Below, piece by piece: positions 9,971 to 18,343 of a stretch of 64,000 nt of DNA. The notes under the pieces are model-generated. The model searched no databases, was not told the DNA's origin, and worked only from the letters and a program-made list of their open reading frames with translations. Source of the DNA: an uncultured Clostridia bacterium. Lineage in GTDB: Bacteria; Bacillota; Clostridia; Oscillospirales; Ruminococcaceae. The translations under genes were made by a program, and so were the position numbers. Position 1 is the first letter of the stretch; each line of letters starts with the position of its first letter. Location: the NCBI GenBank assembly GCA_945829235.1, contig CALZUA010000015.1:1-64000 (forward strand), written 5' to 3'.

Positions 9971-12037
9971 TTAATAAGCCGAATTATTTTCGATAGCTTT
10001 TCTCAGCGCTTCTATATCCAAATCCCCCGGCATAATTTTTTCATATTCCGCGAGAAGCTGACTGGCTTGATTGAGTTCGCCGCCCGAAATAAGCATACGG
10101 ATATTTCTCTTAAACTCAGCGGCAAGCGCTTCCATTTCGCTGACGGGCTGAGTTTTTTGTTGAATTTTGTTGCTCATTGCAAGCACGAACGGCTTTGCGG
10201 CGGGATATTGCCGAACAAGTGCAGTGAGCGCGTTCAGACAGTCCTTGAAATTACCTTGCGCCTTTTCGTTCACCGCTTCTGCACCCATAACCGCACCGAA
10301 AAGCTGTCCCGAAAGCTCGTCCGCACCGAGATTTCGCGCCTCGCAAATCACAAGCCCCGTCATTCCCCAAAGCGAGAACAGCGCCTCGATATCGCGATTT
10401 TTCTGCAAAGCGTGTTCCATTGCCGCTTCGGTCAAGTTCAACAAACCTTCCAAGCCGCCCGCCGAAACATTCTCAACCGGATAATTCTCCACAACCTCGT
10501 AAAAATCCCCGAAAGCGTCACAACAAAAGTTAACGGCTGAGCTGAAATTGTAATTCTCAATCGCCGTAATCAGCGAAATATCCTGCTTTTCCGCAAGCAG
10601 ATAATACAAAATCTCGTTGTACTTGCAAAGCCCGTCCTCAGTGAGCTTTCGCGCTTTTTCAAGGCAGTTCCCGCTTGCGAAATGCTCTTTAACGGTATCG
10701 AGCAGTTTCGCGAAATCCGGCTCGTTTTTCACGATTTTCCTGAACAAATCGTTGACCTCGGGCGAGGTGTTCCCGAACTCGGCTTCCTGCCGCATAAACA
10801 GGTGAAGAAGCGCTCTGCCGTTTTCGTCAAGCTGATTGTAGAGCGCCTGAGTGCGGCGGTAATTCCCCGTGCCGCGCATAATCGTAAAATCCTGCCGAAG
10901 CTTTGTGACAAGATTTTCATCGTTGACGTAATATTCCCGAATACTCGTGTCCTTGAGATAATCCGCCGCTTTTTCAAACTTCCCCGCATTTACGCAAGTG
11001 CAAATAAATGAAAACAGCGTCGGGTAAAAATACGGCTTTACGGCGGCTTTGAGCGGATTTATATACAAATCGCCCGTTGTCAGCTTACCCGATTCTATCT
11101 TCTTGTAAACTCTGTAATAATCCTCATACGCGTCAATCATTTCCTCATTTCGGTTAAGATTGCTCAGCGCGAGTGTTTTGAAATAATACACATCTGCGTC
11201 GGTGCAGACGTCCCCTTTTCTCATCGGCTCGGTGACTTCAAAATACTCTCTGCAAAGCTCCAGAACCTTTTCAAAGTCCCGTTTCTCGGCAAAATGCGCG
11301 ATTTTCTCATCGTAAAGGCAAACGAGGATTACCGATTTATCTTTCAGCGCAAGCTCAATTCCCAAATCCGCATATTTCAGCATTTCACTTTCGCTGACAA
11401 CTGAAAATAAAGAGGTCAGTTCGAGATAAAGCTGAGCTGAGGGCTTTTCGGTTTCGAGGCGGCTTAGAAGAAGCTGCGCGTTTCGTTCAATCTTTTTTCT
11501 TTGCGACTCCGCAGTTTCATACAAATAACCGTAGTGGTCTGCGATAACATCAAGCCGTTTAACTGCGGAAGCGGCTAAATTTATTCTTTCGTGAACGGCA
11601 TTTATAAACTTTATTCCCGGCTCGCGTTTTCTGAATCTTGTTGCGATAAAATCCGTGAACATATTCATATTTTTCACATGACCGTAATTCCTTATCGTAT
11701 AACCCGCGGCAGAGTAGGCTTTATACTCGCCCGAGCGGAAAAATCTGATTATCCCGTCGCAGGACTGAAAAATCTCGTCCGCGTCTATGTAGAGAAACCA
11801 CTCGCCCTGTGCCTTTTCAAGAGTGGCGTTTCTTGCGGCGGAGAAATCGTTTATCCATTCAAAGTAAAATACATTATCCGTATATTTTTTCGCGATTTCT
11901 ACTGTTCTGTCGGTAGAACCCGTATCTGCGATTATCAATTCGCTTTCAACACTTTCGAGAATCGGCTTTAACGCCGAAAGGCACCTGTCAAGATATTTTT
12001 CCTCGTTTTTAACAATCATTCCAATTGACAGAACCAT
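9971..12037 (-). CDS. Family 2 glycosyltransferase with TPR-like C-terminal region (copy B)
   Basis: Tandem paralogue of the 7902-9959 gene. Start ATG 12037 was chosen because AAAGGAGAG precedes it and because the protein then begins, like copy A, with MVLSIGMIVKNEE; the longer frame would run into the flagellin terminator. That gives 688 residues. The GT2 domain has ELIIADTGSTDRTVEIAKKY and the DxD site in WFLYIDADEIF. The last 300 or so residues match copy A almost position by position, whereas residues about 150-370 differ strongly, suggesting duplication with divergence of the central part. First gene of the sugar operon, located just downstream of the flagellin terminator. Confidence 0.88.
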   Translation of the reverse strand: MVLSIGMIVKNEEKYLDRCLSALKPILESVESELIIADTGSTDRTVEIAKKYTDNVFYFEWINDFSAARNATLEKAQGEWFLYIDADEIFQSCDGIIRFFRSGEYKAYSAAGYTIRNYGHVKNMNMFTDFIATRFRKREPGIKFINAVHERINLAASAVKRLDVIADHYGYLYETAESQRKKIERNAQLLLSRLETEKPSAQLYLELTSLFSVVSESEMLKYADLGIELALKDKSVILVCLYDEKIAHFAEKRDFEKVLELCREYFEVTEPMRKGDVCTDADVYYFKTLALSNLNRNEEMIDAYEDYYRVYKKIESGKLTTGDLYINPLKAAVKPYFYPTLFSFICTCVNAGKFEKAADYLKDTSIREYYVNDENLVTKLRQDFTIMRGTGNYRRTQALYNQLDENGRALLHLFMRQEAEFGNTSPEVNDLFRKIVKNEPDFAKLLDTVKEHFASGNCLEKARKLTEDGLCKYNEILYYLLAEKQDISLITAIENYNFSSAVNFCCDAFGDFYEVVENYPVENVSAGGLEGLLNLTEAAMEHALQKNRDIEALFSLWGMTGLVICEARNLGADELSGQLFGAVMGAEAVNEKAQGNFKDCLNALTALVRQYPAAKPFVLAMSNKIQQKTQPVSEMEALAAEFKRNIRMLISGGELNQASQLLAEYEKIMPGDLDIEALRKAIENNSAY

Positions 12038-12061
12038 AAATTCTCTCCTTTTCTTATTTAA

Positions 12062-12088
12062 CAAAACCCCCCGCCGCGAGGCGGGGGG
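12062..12088 (-). terminator. Rho-independent terminator of the flagellin gene
   Basis: A 9-bp GC-only stem (CCCCCCGCC with GGCGGGGGG, 4-base loop) at 12067-12088 is followed on the minus strand by TTTTG. A second small hairpin (GCCGC with GCGGC, 12114-12128) precedes it. It lies between the flagellin stop and the ribosome site of the glycosyltransferase at 12037, so the sugar operon must rely on read-through or its own promoter. Confidence 0.85.
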
Positions 12089-12147
12089 AAACACATTCCT
12101 GCTTTTTTGTTAAGCCGCGTTAAGCGGCGGTTGGCAATTCGTAAGAA

Positions 12148-13686
12148 TTAGCCGAGGAGCTGCAGAATGGACTGCGGCTGCTGATTTGCCTGAGCGAGCA
12201 TGGACTGAGCTGCCTGCTGGAGAATGTTGAACTTGGTGTAGTTCATCATTTCGCTTGCCATATCGGTGTCGCGAATGTTGGACTCAGCCTCAGTCAGGTT
12301 CTCGTTGTTGGTAGTCAGGTTAGTGATCTTGTGCTCAAGTCTGTTCTGGATTGCACCGAAGGTAGCGCGAACCATAGAGGTCTTGTTGATAGCGTTATCG
12401 ATCTGGTCGATAGCGTAGTTTGCGTCCTCGGGAGTAGCCAGAGTGAGCTGGTCGGTACCAAGACCGCGAGCGGAGATATCCATATCAGCGTTCAGGCTGC
12501 CGATACCGTTGGTCTGATACTCGAATGTGAACTCAACAGCGTCCTTAGAGCGTGCGCCTGCCTGCAGCGTGATTGTGGAAGCGTAAGTAAGGTTACGACG
12601 TCCGTTATCGAATGCGTCCGGAACCGATACATCGCCAGCAGTGTCGCCATTGAATTTAGACAAATCATAAGTCAACTTAATACCGAGTGTACCATTGGGC
12701 GCCTTCTTGTCGCCGCTGGTGTCTGCTGCAACAGCAAGACCTTCTTTGCTGATTACATCAAGAAGATTTGTCGCAGCACCGTCCTTAGTGTACCAATTGC
12801 CGCCTACAGCTGTACCGGTTGTTGCGTAATAGTCAACACCGTTGTAGGTTACTTTCCAATCAGCGGTAATAGTTCCACCACCTGTGCTACCAATGTACAT
12901 CTTCTGATTAGGATCAAGGGTCTTGAAGTCGATCTGAGCGCTGACTTCGAGAGTACCTTGAGAAATTGTACCATCAGCGCTGCAGGAAACTGCAGTACCG
13001 GAAGTAATTGTAGTACCGGTAAAGCCATCGATAGTAATAGCCTGACCTGCTTTAATATTACCTGCTGTGTTTGTAGAAAGCTCAGTACCGTTTACGGTTA
13101 CGCTCTTCATTTTGCCGTAATCAGTGCCTTCCTTGTATACGTTACCGGAAGCCTTGGTCTTGAGTGCAGAATAAAGAATATCCTGAGTGTTGGGAGCTGC
13201 TTCGGTTTCGCCGATGTCTGCGGGAGTTACAGTCTTCTTAGCCTGAGTGCCGTCAGCCATAATGCCGCCGTTCAGAGCAACACGGCCGTTGAAATCGGTA
13301 TCAGCGATCTGATTCAATTCGTCGTTGAGCTGCTTGAACTCGAGCTCGATAGCGTCACGGTCAGTAGCGTTATCGTAAGTGCCGTTTGCGGACTCGGAAG
13401 CAAGTTCCTTCATTCTCTGAAGAATGGAGTGGGTTTCCTGAGCTGCGCCCTCAAAAGTCTGGATCATGTTGATGCCGTCCTGAGAGTTGCGGATAGCCTG
13501 GTTGATACCCTTGATCTGGGATCTCATCTTCTCGGAAATTGCCAAACCTGCTGCGTCATCGCCTGCGCGATTGATTCTGTAGCCGGAAGAAAGCTTTTCA
13601 GAAGACTTCTTCATGCCTGCTACGTTTGCGTTCAACTTGTTGTAAGAGTTGATCGCGTTCATGTTGTGCTGTACTACCATTCCCAT
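12148..13686 (-). CDS. fliC: Flagellin
   Basis: Structural subunit of the flagellar filament, secreted through the flagellar export apparatus. The start is ATG 13686 (AAGGAGG upstream), giving 512 residues. The conserved N-terminal D0/D1 part (MVVQHNMNAINSYNKLN, KLSSGYRINRAGDDAAGLAI, GINMIQTFEGAAQET) and C-terminal part (NLTEAESNIRDTDMASEM, then an Ala/Gln-rich end closing in LQLLG) flank a variable central region of about 270 residues rich in Thr, Gly and Ala, the surface-exposed part and the likely site of modification. A sigma-28 promoter lies 124 bases upstream, with a lysine methylase gene divergent and glycosyltransferases downstream. Confident. Confidence 0.97.
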   Translation of the reverse strand: MGMVVQHNMNAINSYNKLNANVAGMKKSSEKLSSGYRINRAGDDAAGLAISEKMRSQIKGINQAIRNSQDGINMIQTFEGAAQETHSILQRMKELASESANGTYDNATDRDAIELEFKQLNDELNQIADTDFNGRVALNGGIMADGTQAKKTVTPADIGETEAAPNTQDILYSALKTKASGNVYKEGTDYGKMKSVTVNGTELSTNTAGNIKAGQAITIDGFTGTTITSGTAVSCSADGTISQGTLEVSAQIDFKTLDPNQKMYIGSTGGGTITADWKVTYNGVDYYATTGTAVGGNWYTKDGAATNLLDVISKEGLAVAADTSGDKKAPNGTLGIKLTYDLSKFNGDTAGDVSVPDAFDNGRRNLTYASTITLQAGARSKDAVEFTFEYQTNGIGSLNADMDISARGLGTDQLTLATPEDANYAIDQIDNAINKTSMVRATFGAIQNRLEHKITNLTTNNENLTEAESNIRDTDMASEMMNYTKFNILQQAAQSMLAQANQQPQSILQLLG

Positions 13687-13809
13687 AGTAATATCCTCCT
13701 TGAAAAAAATTGTTTTTACCCCGTGTGGAATCATTCCGAGGGGCTTTTTGATGGTGTGTTCCCTTTGTCGACTTTAGGAATTATCAGCTTCTCAGCTGTC
13801 ACATCTATT

Positions 13810-13836
13810 ATATCGGCGGCTTTTTCCAAAACTTTA
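13810..13836 (-). promoter_or_regulatory. Sigma-28 (FliA/SigD) promoter of flagellin
   Basis: Reading the minus strand: TAAA (13836-13833), 15 bases, then GCCGATAT (13817-13810). This is the sigma-28 consensus TAAA-N15-GCCGATAA with one mismatch. It sits about 120 bases upstream of the flagellin start, leaving an untranslated leader of over 100 bases. Confidence 0.9.
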
Positions 13837-13884
13837 GCGTTTTTTTAAAATTTTTTTGAATTTTTTTATTCACGGTATAACTTG

Positions 13885-13913
13885 TTGAAATTTCACGGCT
13901 GTTATGGTATAAT
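13885..13913 (+). promoter_or_regulatory. Sigma-A promoter of fliB
   Basis: TTGAAA (13885-13890), 17-base spacer, TATAAT (13908-13913). It drives the divergent flagellin methylase gene and lies back to back with the sigma-28 promoter of flagellin, 49 bases apart. Confidence 0.85.
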
Positions 13914-13955
13914 ACATTATAAGATAATGCAAAATTTACCGTGAGCAGGAAAATT

Positions 13956-15110
13956 ATGAAAATGACGCAGCTGCAGCTGAAAATTTTCTCGGAGTTCAGA
14001 TGTATCGGCGGAAGCTGCCCTGAGAGCTGCTGTGAGCGCTGGGGCGATATAAACTGGTATGAAGATGAAATTGAACGCATAAAAAATCACGATTGCTCAC
14101 CCGAGCTGAAGGAGCTGATAAACAAGAGCTTCACCCAAAAGCCCGACGGGAATTATACAATCAGGGAAGTCAACGGGCGGTGTCCTTTTCTCGATGAACG
14201 GAATTTCTGCCGTATTCAGCTCGAAATGGGCCACGAAAACCTCAGCTTCACCTGTCAGAGCTATCCGAGAAGAAATACATATAATAATGGTATAGTTATG
14301 GAAAGGCTTGCGTGCTCGTGCGTGGGAGTTCTGGATATGCTTTTCAACGACCGCGACGCGGCAAAGCTGGTTATGAAAGAAATGCACAAGGATTTGGAGA
14401 AGGCGAGCGTTGCCGAGTCAAGCAAGAATTTTGTTGACAATCCCGAGCTGAAATACCGCAACGAGATTTTCAAGCTGCTTTACGACGTGATTTACGACGA
14501 TTCATACAGCGCGGAAACGGGAGTTGTTCTCGGCGCGCTTGCCGTTCAGAAAATCTCGCAGTTCGCGGAAAACGGACAGGCAGAGCGTATCCCCGAGGTG
14601 ATAAAAGCGATTAAGCCACAGCTTCGCAACAAGGCGCAAATTGAAACTCTCGAACGCGTTCAGCCGAACTATTCTCTCAAATATGCGCTCGTCGAGGACA
14701 TTCTTTCCGAGTATATCAACCTGAACGAACTTTATTATAAGGACAATTCTTCGGGTGTTGAAAAATACGCCGAGGGAAGCAAAAAATTCGCGGAGGTTTT
14801 TGCGGGCAGGGAGTACGCGATGCGAAACTTGTTTTTGAACCTGCTGATGGATATAAATATGCCGAGCTTCTCAAAGTCGTACACGCTTTACGAGAACTAT
14901 TGCTATTATGTTTTCTGCGCATCTGCGTTCAAGTATTTCGCCGCAGTAACGGGCTTTTCGGGCGGAAATATCGAGGAGAGCTTCAAGAAAATCGTTGCTC
15001 TTATCAGCAGGCACTACTGCCACAACGAAAATACCATCGCGCGCGTTCTTGCAAAAATGAAGCAACTCAACTGCACTTCTCCCGCTTATCTCGCTTCTCT
15101 TATAAAGTAA
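13956..15110 (+). CDS. fliB: Flagellin lysine-N-methylase (copy 1)
   Basis: Methylates lysines on flagellin. The FliB family signature is clear: a Cys-rich N-terminus (C16, C21, C25 and C26 in RCIGGSCPESCCERW), a second cluster in GRCPFLDERNFCRIQ, and CQSYPRRNTYNNG. These cysteines are thought to hold an iron-sulfur cluster (family knowledge). ATG 13956 was preferred over GTG 13941 because AGGA lies at proper spacing only before the former; 384 residues. It is transcribed divergently from flagellin. A paralogue lies at 29209-30420. Confident on family, good on substrate because of the flagellin neighbour. Confidence 0.92.
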   Translation: MKMTQLQLKIFSEFRCIGGSCPESCCERWGDINWYEDEIERIKNHDCSPELKELINKSFTQKPDGNYTIREVNGRCPFLDERNFCRIQLEMGHENLSFTCQSYPRRNTYNNGIVMERLACSCVGVLDMLFNDRDAAKLVMKEMHKDLEKASVAESSKNFVDNPELKYRNEIFKLLYDVIYDDSYSAETGVVLGALAVQKISQFAENGQAERIPEVIKAIKPQLRNKAQIETLERVQPNYSLKYALVEDILSEYINLNELYYKDNSSGVEKYAEGSKKFAEVFAGREYAMRNLFLNLLMDINMPSFSKSYTLYENYCYYVFCASAFKYFAAVTGFSGGNIEESFKKIVALISRHYCHNENTIARVLAKMKQLNCTSPAYLASLIK

Positions 15111-15113
15111 AAT

Positions 15114-15143
15114 AATTCCCCTCTTATTTTTGAGGGGAATTTC
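15114..15143 (+). terminator. Terminator after fliB
   Basis: A 10-bp stem (AATTCCCCTC with GAGGGGAATT, 8-base T-rich loop) starts 3 bases after the fliB stop. The T tract after it is short and interrupted, so strength is uncertain. Confidence 0.65.
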
Positions 15144-15164
15144 TGCAATTTGAGAAAAAATATG

Positions 15165-15193
15165 TTGCATTTTGCGCCGCTTTGTGCTATAAT
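15165..15193 (+). promoter_or_regulatory. Sigma-A promoter of lysC
   Basis: TTGCAT (15165-15170), 17 bases, TATAAT (15188-15193), 34 bases before the lysC start. No lysine riboswitch or T-box would fit in the remaining short leader. Confidence 0.85.
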
Positions 15194-15227
15194 AATACAT
15201 AAGTTTATTTTAAAGTGAGGTATTTTT

Positions 15228-16553
15228 ATGAGCAAGGTTGTTAAGTTCGGCGGAAGCTCGCTTGCGGACGCGGGACAGTTTCAGAAGGTCGCCAAGATTA
15301 TCAAAAGCGATGAGGAGCGCTGTTATGTTGTTCCGAGCGCGCCCGGAAAGCGCTTTTCCGATGATACAAAGGTTACGGATTTGCTGTATCAGTGCTACGA
15401 GAGAGTGCTCACAGGCGAGGATTTCGCAAAGGCTTTCAAGCCCGTGAGAGAGCGCTTTGACGGCATTATCAAGGATTTGGCGCTCGATTTGTCGCTCGAG
15501 GACGAGTACGTCAAAATCGGAAAGGATTTCCGCGAGGGCGCAAACCGTGACTACGCGGCTTCGCGCGGCGAATATCTGAACGGAATTATTCTCGCGAAGT
15601 ATCTCGGATATGAGTTTGTTGACGCGGCAAATGGCATTTTCTTCGACCACGACGGCAAGTTTGACGCAGACGTCACAAACGCTTGCCTCGGCGCTATTCT
15701 CGAGAGAAAACCGAGAGCTGTTATTCCGGGATTTTACGGCGCAATGCCCGACGGCTCGATTAAGACTTTTTCGCGCGGCGGTTCGGATTTCACGGGTTCG
15801 GTTGTCGCAAAGGCTGTCGGCGCGTCGCTTTACGAGAACTGGACGGACGTTTCGGGATTTCTGGTTGCTGACCCGAGAATTGTCAAGAACCCCGAGGGAA
15901 TCGGCGTAATCACCTACTCCGAGCTTCGCGAGCTTTCCTATATGGGCGCGGGCGTTCTGCACGAGGACGCGATTTTCCCTGTAAGAAGCGCGAATATTCC
16001 TATCAATATCAAGAACACAAACGCTCCCGAGGACGCAGGAACGCTGATTGTTCCGAACGCGGACGACAAGCCCTCAAAGTATCTCATCACCGGTATCGCG
16101 GGCAAGAAGAATTTCTCGGCGATTTCGATTGAAAAGGACAGAATGAACTCCAGCAAGGGCTTTATGAGAAGACTTTTGCAGGTTCTCGAGAACCACGCGA
16201 TTTTCCCCGAGCATATGCCCACGGGAATTGACACGGTGAGCGTTGTCGTAAACTCGCACGAGCTTGACGGACAGCGCGAAAAGCTTGCCGAGCGCATTAA
16301 AGAGGTTGTTCGTCCCGACCATTTCGAGATTATCGACGGTCTTTCGCTGATTGCTGTCGTTGGTCGCGGAATGAAGTCGGCAAAGGGCACGGCAACGCGC
16401 GTTTTCGCGGCACTTTCTCACGCTGACATCAACATCAGAATGATTGACCAGGGTTCTTCCGAGCTGAACATTATCGTTGGTATTGATGACGCTGATTTTG
16501 AAAAGGCAATTCAGGTTATCTATGATATGTTTATCCTCAGCGAACAGGAATAA
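15228..16553 (+). CDS. lysC: Aspartate kinase
   Basis: Phosphorylates L-aspartate, the first step to lysine, threonine, methionine and diaminopimelate. The amino acid kinase domain opens with VVKFGGSSLADAGQF and contains FSRGGSDFTGSVVA and ENWTDVSGFLVADPRIV, conserved in aspartokinases. The C-terminal 130 or so residues hold two ACT domains (SIEKDRMNSSKGFMRRLLQV and LIAVVGRGMKSAKGTATRVF), suggesting feedback control by an amino acid. Length 441 matches monofunctional aspartokinases. Monocistronic promoter upstream; the NYN gene follows 12 bases later and is probably cotranscribed. Confident. Confidence 0.96.
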   Translation: MSKVVKFGGSSLADAGQFQKVAKIIKSDEERCYVVPSAPGKRFSDDTKVTDLLYQCYERVLTGEDFAKAFKPVRERFDGIIKDLALDLSLEDEYVKIGKDFREGANRDYAASRGEYLNGIILAKYLGYEFVDAANGIFFDHDGKFDADVTNACLGAILERKPRAVIPGFYGAMPDGSIKTFSRGGSDFTGSVVAKAVGASLYENWTDVSGFLVADPRIVKNPEGIGVITYSELRELSYMGAGVLHEDAIFPVRSANIPINIKNTNAPEDAGTLIVPNADDKPSKYLITGIAGKKNFSAISIEKDRMNSSKGFMRRLLQVLENHAIFPEHMPTGIDTVSVVVNSHELDGQREKLAERIKEVVRPDHFEIIDGLSLIAVVGRGMKSAKGTATRVFAALSHADINIRMIDQGSSELNIIVGIDDADFEKAIQVIYDMFILSEQE

Positions 16554-16565
16554 CGGGAGAATTTT

Positions 16566-18326
16566 ATGAACGAAGATAAAAAGCTTGCCCTTTTGATTGA
16601 CAGCGACAATGTTTCCGCGAAATACGCTCCGTTTATTCTTCAGGAAGCGGCAAAGTACGGTGAGCTGACCTACAAGAGAGTATACGGCGACTGGGAAAAG
16701 GGCGGCAACGGCTGGCATTACCCCGCGCTCAACAACTCGATTTTGCCGGTACAGCAGATGAATTACATCGCGGGCAAGAACTGCACGGATTTTTCGATGA
16801 TAATTGACGCGATGGATATTTTGTACACGGGAAACGTTGACGGATTTGTTCTTGTGACGAGCGACAGCGACTTCACGCGGCTTGCAATCAGGCTTCGCGA
16901 GGCGGGAAAGCTGGTTGTCGGTATCGGCGAGGTGAAAACGCCTCTGCCCTTCACGGCGAGCTGTCACCATTTCAGCTACCTCAACCAAGTCTGCGAGCCG
17001 AACGCGAATTACGATGAAAAAGCGCTTCGCAAAGCGGTTCTCGACTATGCTTCGGATAATGATGACGGTCGGCTTGATTTGGCGAAAATCTCGGCTTATC
17101 TCACGTCAAAATTCGGCAATATCGACTATGACGCGTTTGGCTTCAAGCGTTTCTCCAACTTTATCGACAGCTTCTCGGAGCTTCGCCGTAGCAACACCTT
17201 TGTCACCCTGAAAAAGAACTCGGCGAAGGCTGTTGAGGAGCGCAAACCCGCGCCGCAAAGCGAACCGTCCGCGTCTGAGCTGGTTTCGGTTATTACCGAG
17301 TACCTCGAGCGTAAGCACGGTCGTGATGATTTGTCGCAGCTTGAAAAGTTCGTGACGGGCGTGTTCGGGAAGGTGGATTACTCGCGGTTCGGTTCAAAGC
17401 GTTTCGCGCGGTTTATCGACAGCCAGCCCGAGTTTGTCCGCAGAAACAGTATGGTTGTTCTCGCGGAAACCGCCGAAAAAACCGAGCCGGAAAAGCCCGC
17501 TTCTGCGGTAACTCTCGAGGCGTTTTCCGAGGACGTTTTGAAATACGCGGGCGAGAATATGCCAAACGGCGGAAATCTCGGTCAGCTCAACAACCTCCTC
17601 ATCGAGAAATACGGCAAAAACTATGTCGCGGAGCTTGGCTTTGATGATTTCGCCAAGGCAATTCTGTCGGTAACGCAGGTTAAGGTAGCGAAAAACCACG
17701 TTTTCTCAAAGGGCGATGAAGCCGCGGCTGTTACCGAGGAGAAAGCGATTGAGGTTAAACAACCCGCGAAAAAGCAACCCGCCGATAAGAAATCCGAGAA
17801 AAAGTTGCCCGAGAAACAACTCGAGGTTAAACAGCCCGAGAAACAACTCGAGAAACAGCCCGAGCAGGCTGAAACCTCTCCCGAAAAAACCAGAAAGCAA
17901 AAGCCCGAAAAGCTCGAGCTGAACACGGTAAAGCGCGAGGTTCAGATGCAGACAGCGCAGAGCGAAAAGGGAGTGACGCTCCCAGCGCTTGGTAAGCTGT
18001 TGAAGGAGAAATTTGGCGAGAATTATCTCAAGGAGCTTGGAATTGGCTCGGTGAAGAAGCTGATTTCGGGTGTTGCGGGTGTGAAAATCAGCGGAAATTA
18101 CGCGAAGATGAGCAAGGAGTTTGTCGAGCGCACAGAGCAGATTGAACAGCTTGTCCGCGATTTTGTCGAGAACAGCAAAAAGCCCAGCGTAAAGGCGCTT
18201 TCTACGCATATCAAGAAGAATTTCGAGGATTTCGATTTCACGGATTACGGCTACGCGAGATTTTCCGATTTTATCAACGCGATTGACGGAGTTCGCGCAG
18301 ACGGCTATTATGTTGAAAAAGAGTAA
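16566..18326 (+). CDS. NYN-domain (LabA-like) nuclease with five LOTUS/OST-HTH repeats
   Basis: Predicted RNA-processing or RNA-silencing protein of 586 residues. Residues 7-140 are a NYN/PIN-like nuclease domain, with LLIDSDN (D12, D14), the internal TDFSMIIDAMD (D75, D81, D84) and VTSDSDF (D100, D102) supplying a full acidic set. Winged-helix LOTUS/OST-HTH modules follow at about 152-217, 237-300, 319-380, 455-515 and 524-586, recognisable by the repeated pattern FGxxDYxxFGxKRFxxFI. Between modules 3 and 4 there is a low-complexity Lys/Pro/Glu/Gln linker (about 391-450) with internal repeats of KQPEKQLE. Known bacterial relatives have one or two LOTUS modules. Located behind lysC, without functional link. 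Confidence 0.85.
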   Translation: MNEDKKLALLIDSDNVSAKYAPFILQEAAKYGELTYKRVYGDWEKGGNGWHYPALNNSILPVQQMNYIAGKNCTDFSMIIDAMDILYTGNVDGFVLVTSDSDFTRLAIRLREAGKLVVGIGEVKTPLPFTASCHHFSYLNQVCEPNANYDEKALRKAVLDYASDNDDGRLDLAKISAYLTSKFGNIDYDAFGFKRFSNFIDSFSELRRSNTFVTLKKNSAKAVEERKPAPQSEPSASELVSVITEYLERKHGRDDLSQLEKFVTGVFGKVDYSRFGSKRFARFIDSQPEFVRRNSMVVLAETAEKTEPEKPASAVTLEAFSEDVLKYAGENMPNGGNLGQLNNLLIEKYGKNYVAELGFDDFAKAILSVTQVKVAKNHVFSKGDEAAAVTEEKAIEVKQPAKKQPADKKSEKKLPEKQLEVKQPEKQLEKQPEQAETSPEKTRKQKPEKLELNTVKREVQMQTAQSEKGVTLPALGKLLKEKFGENYLKELGIGSVKKLISGVAGVKISGNYAKMSKEFVERTEQIEQLVRDFVENSKKPSVKALSTHIKKNFEDFDFTDYGYARFSDFINAIDGVRADGYYVEKE

Positions 18327-18343
18327 TTCGCAGGTGATTGGAT

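Noticed and set aside
12331-13848. A 505-codon open frame on the strand opposite flagellin
   Set aside because: It is the mirror of the flagellin coding sequence; the protein is Val/Ser/Cys-rich and unlike any family, has no ribosome site, and would overlap the sigma-28 promoter.
15193-15227. Lysine riboswitch or T-box before lysC
   Set aside because: Only about 27 bases separate the likely transcription start from the start codon, too short for either.
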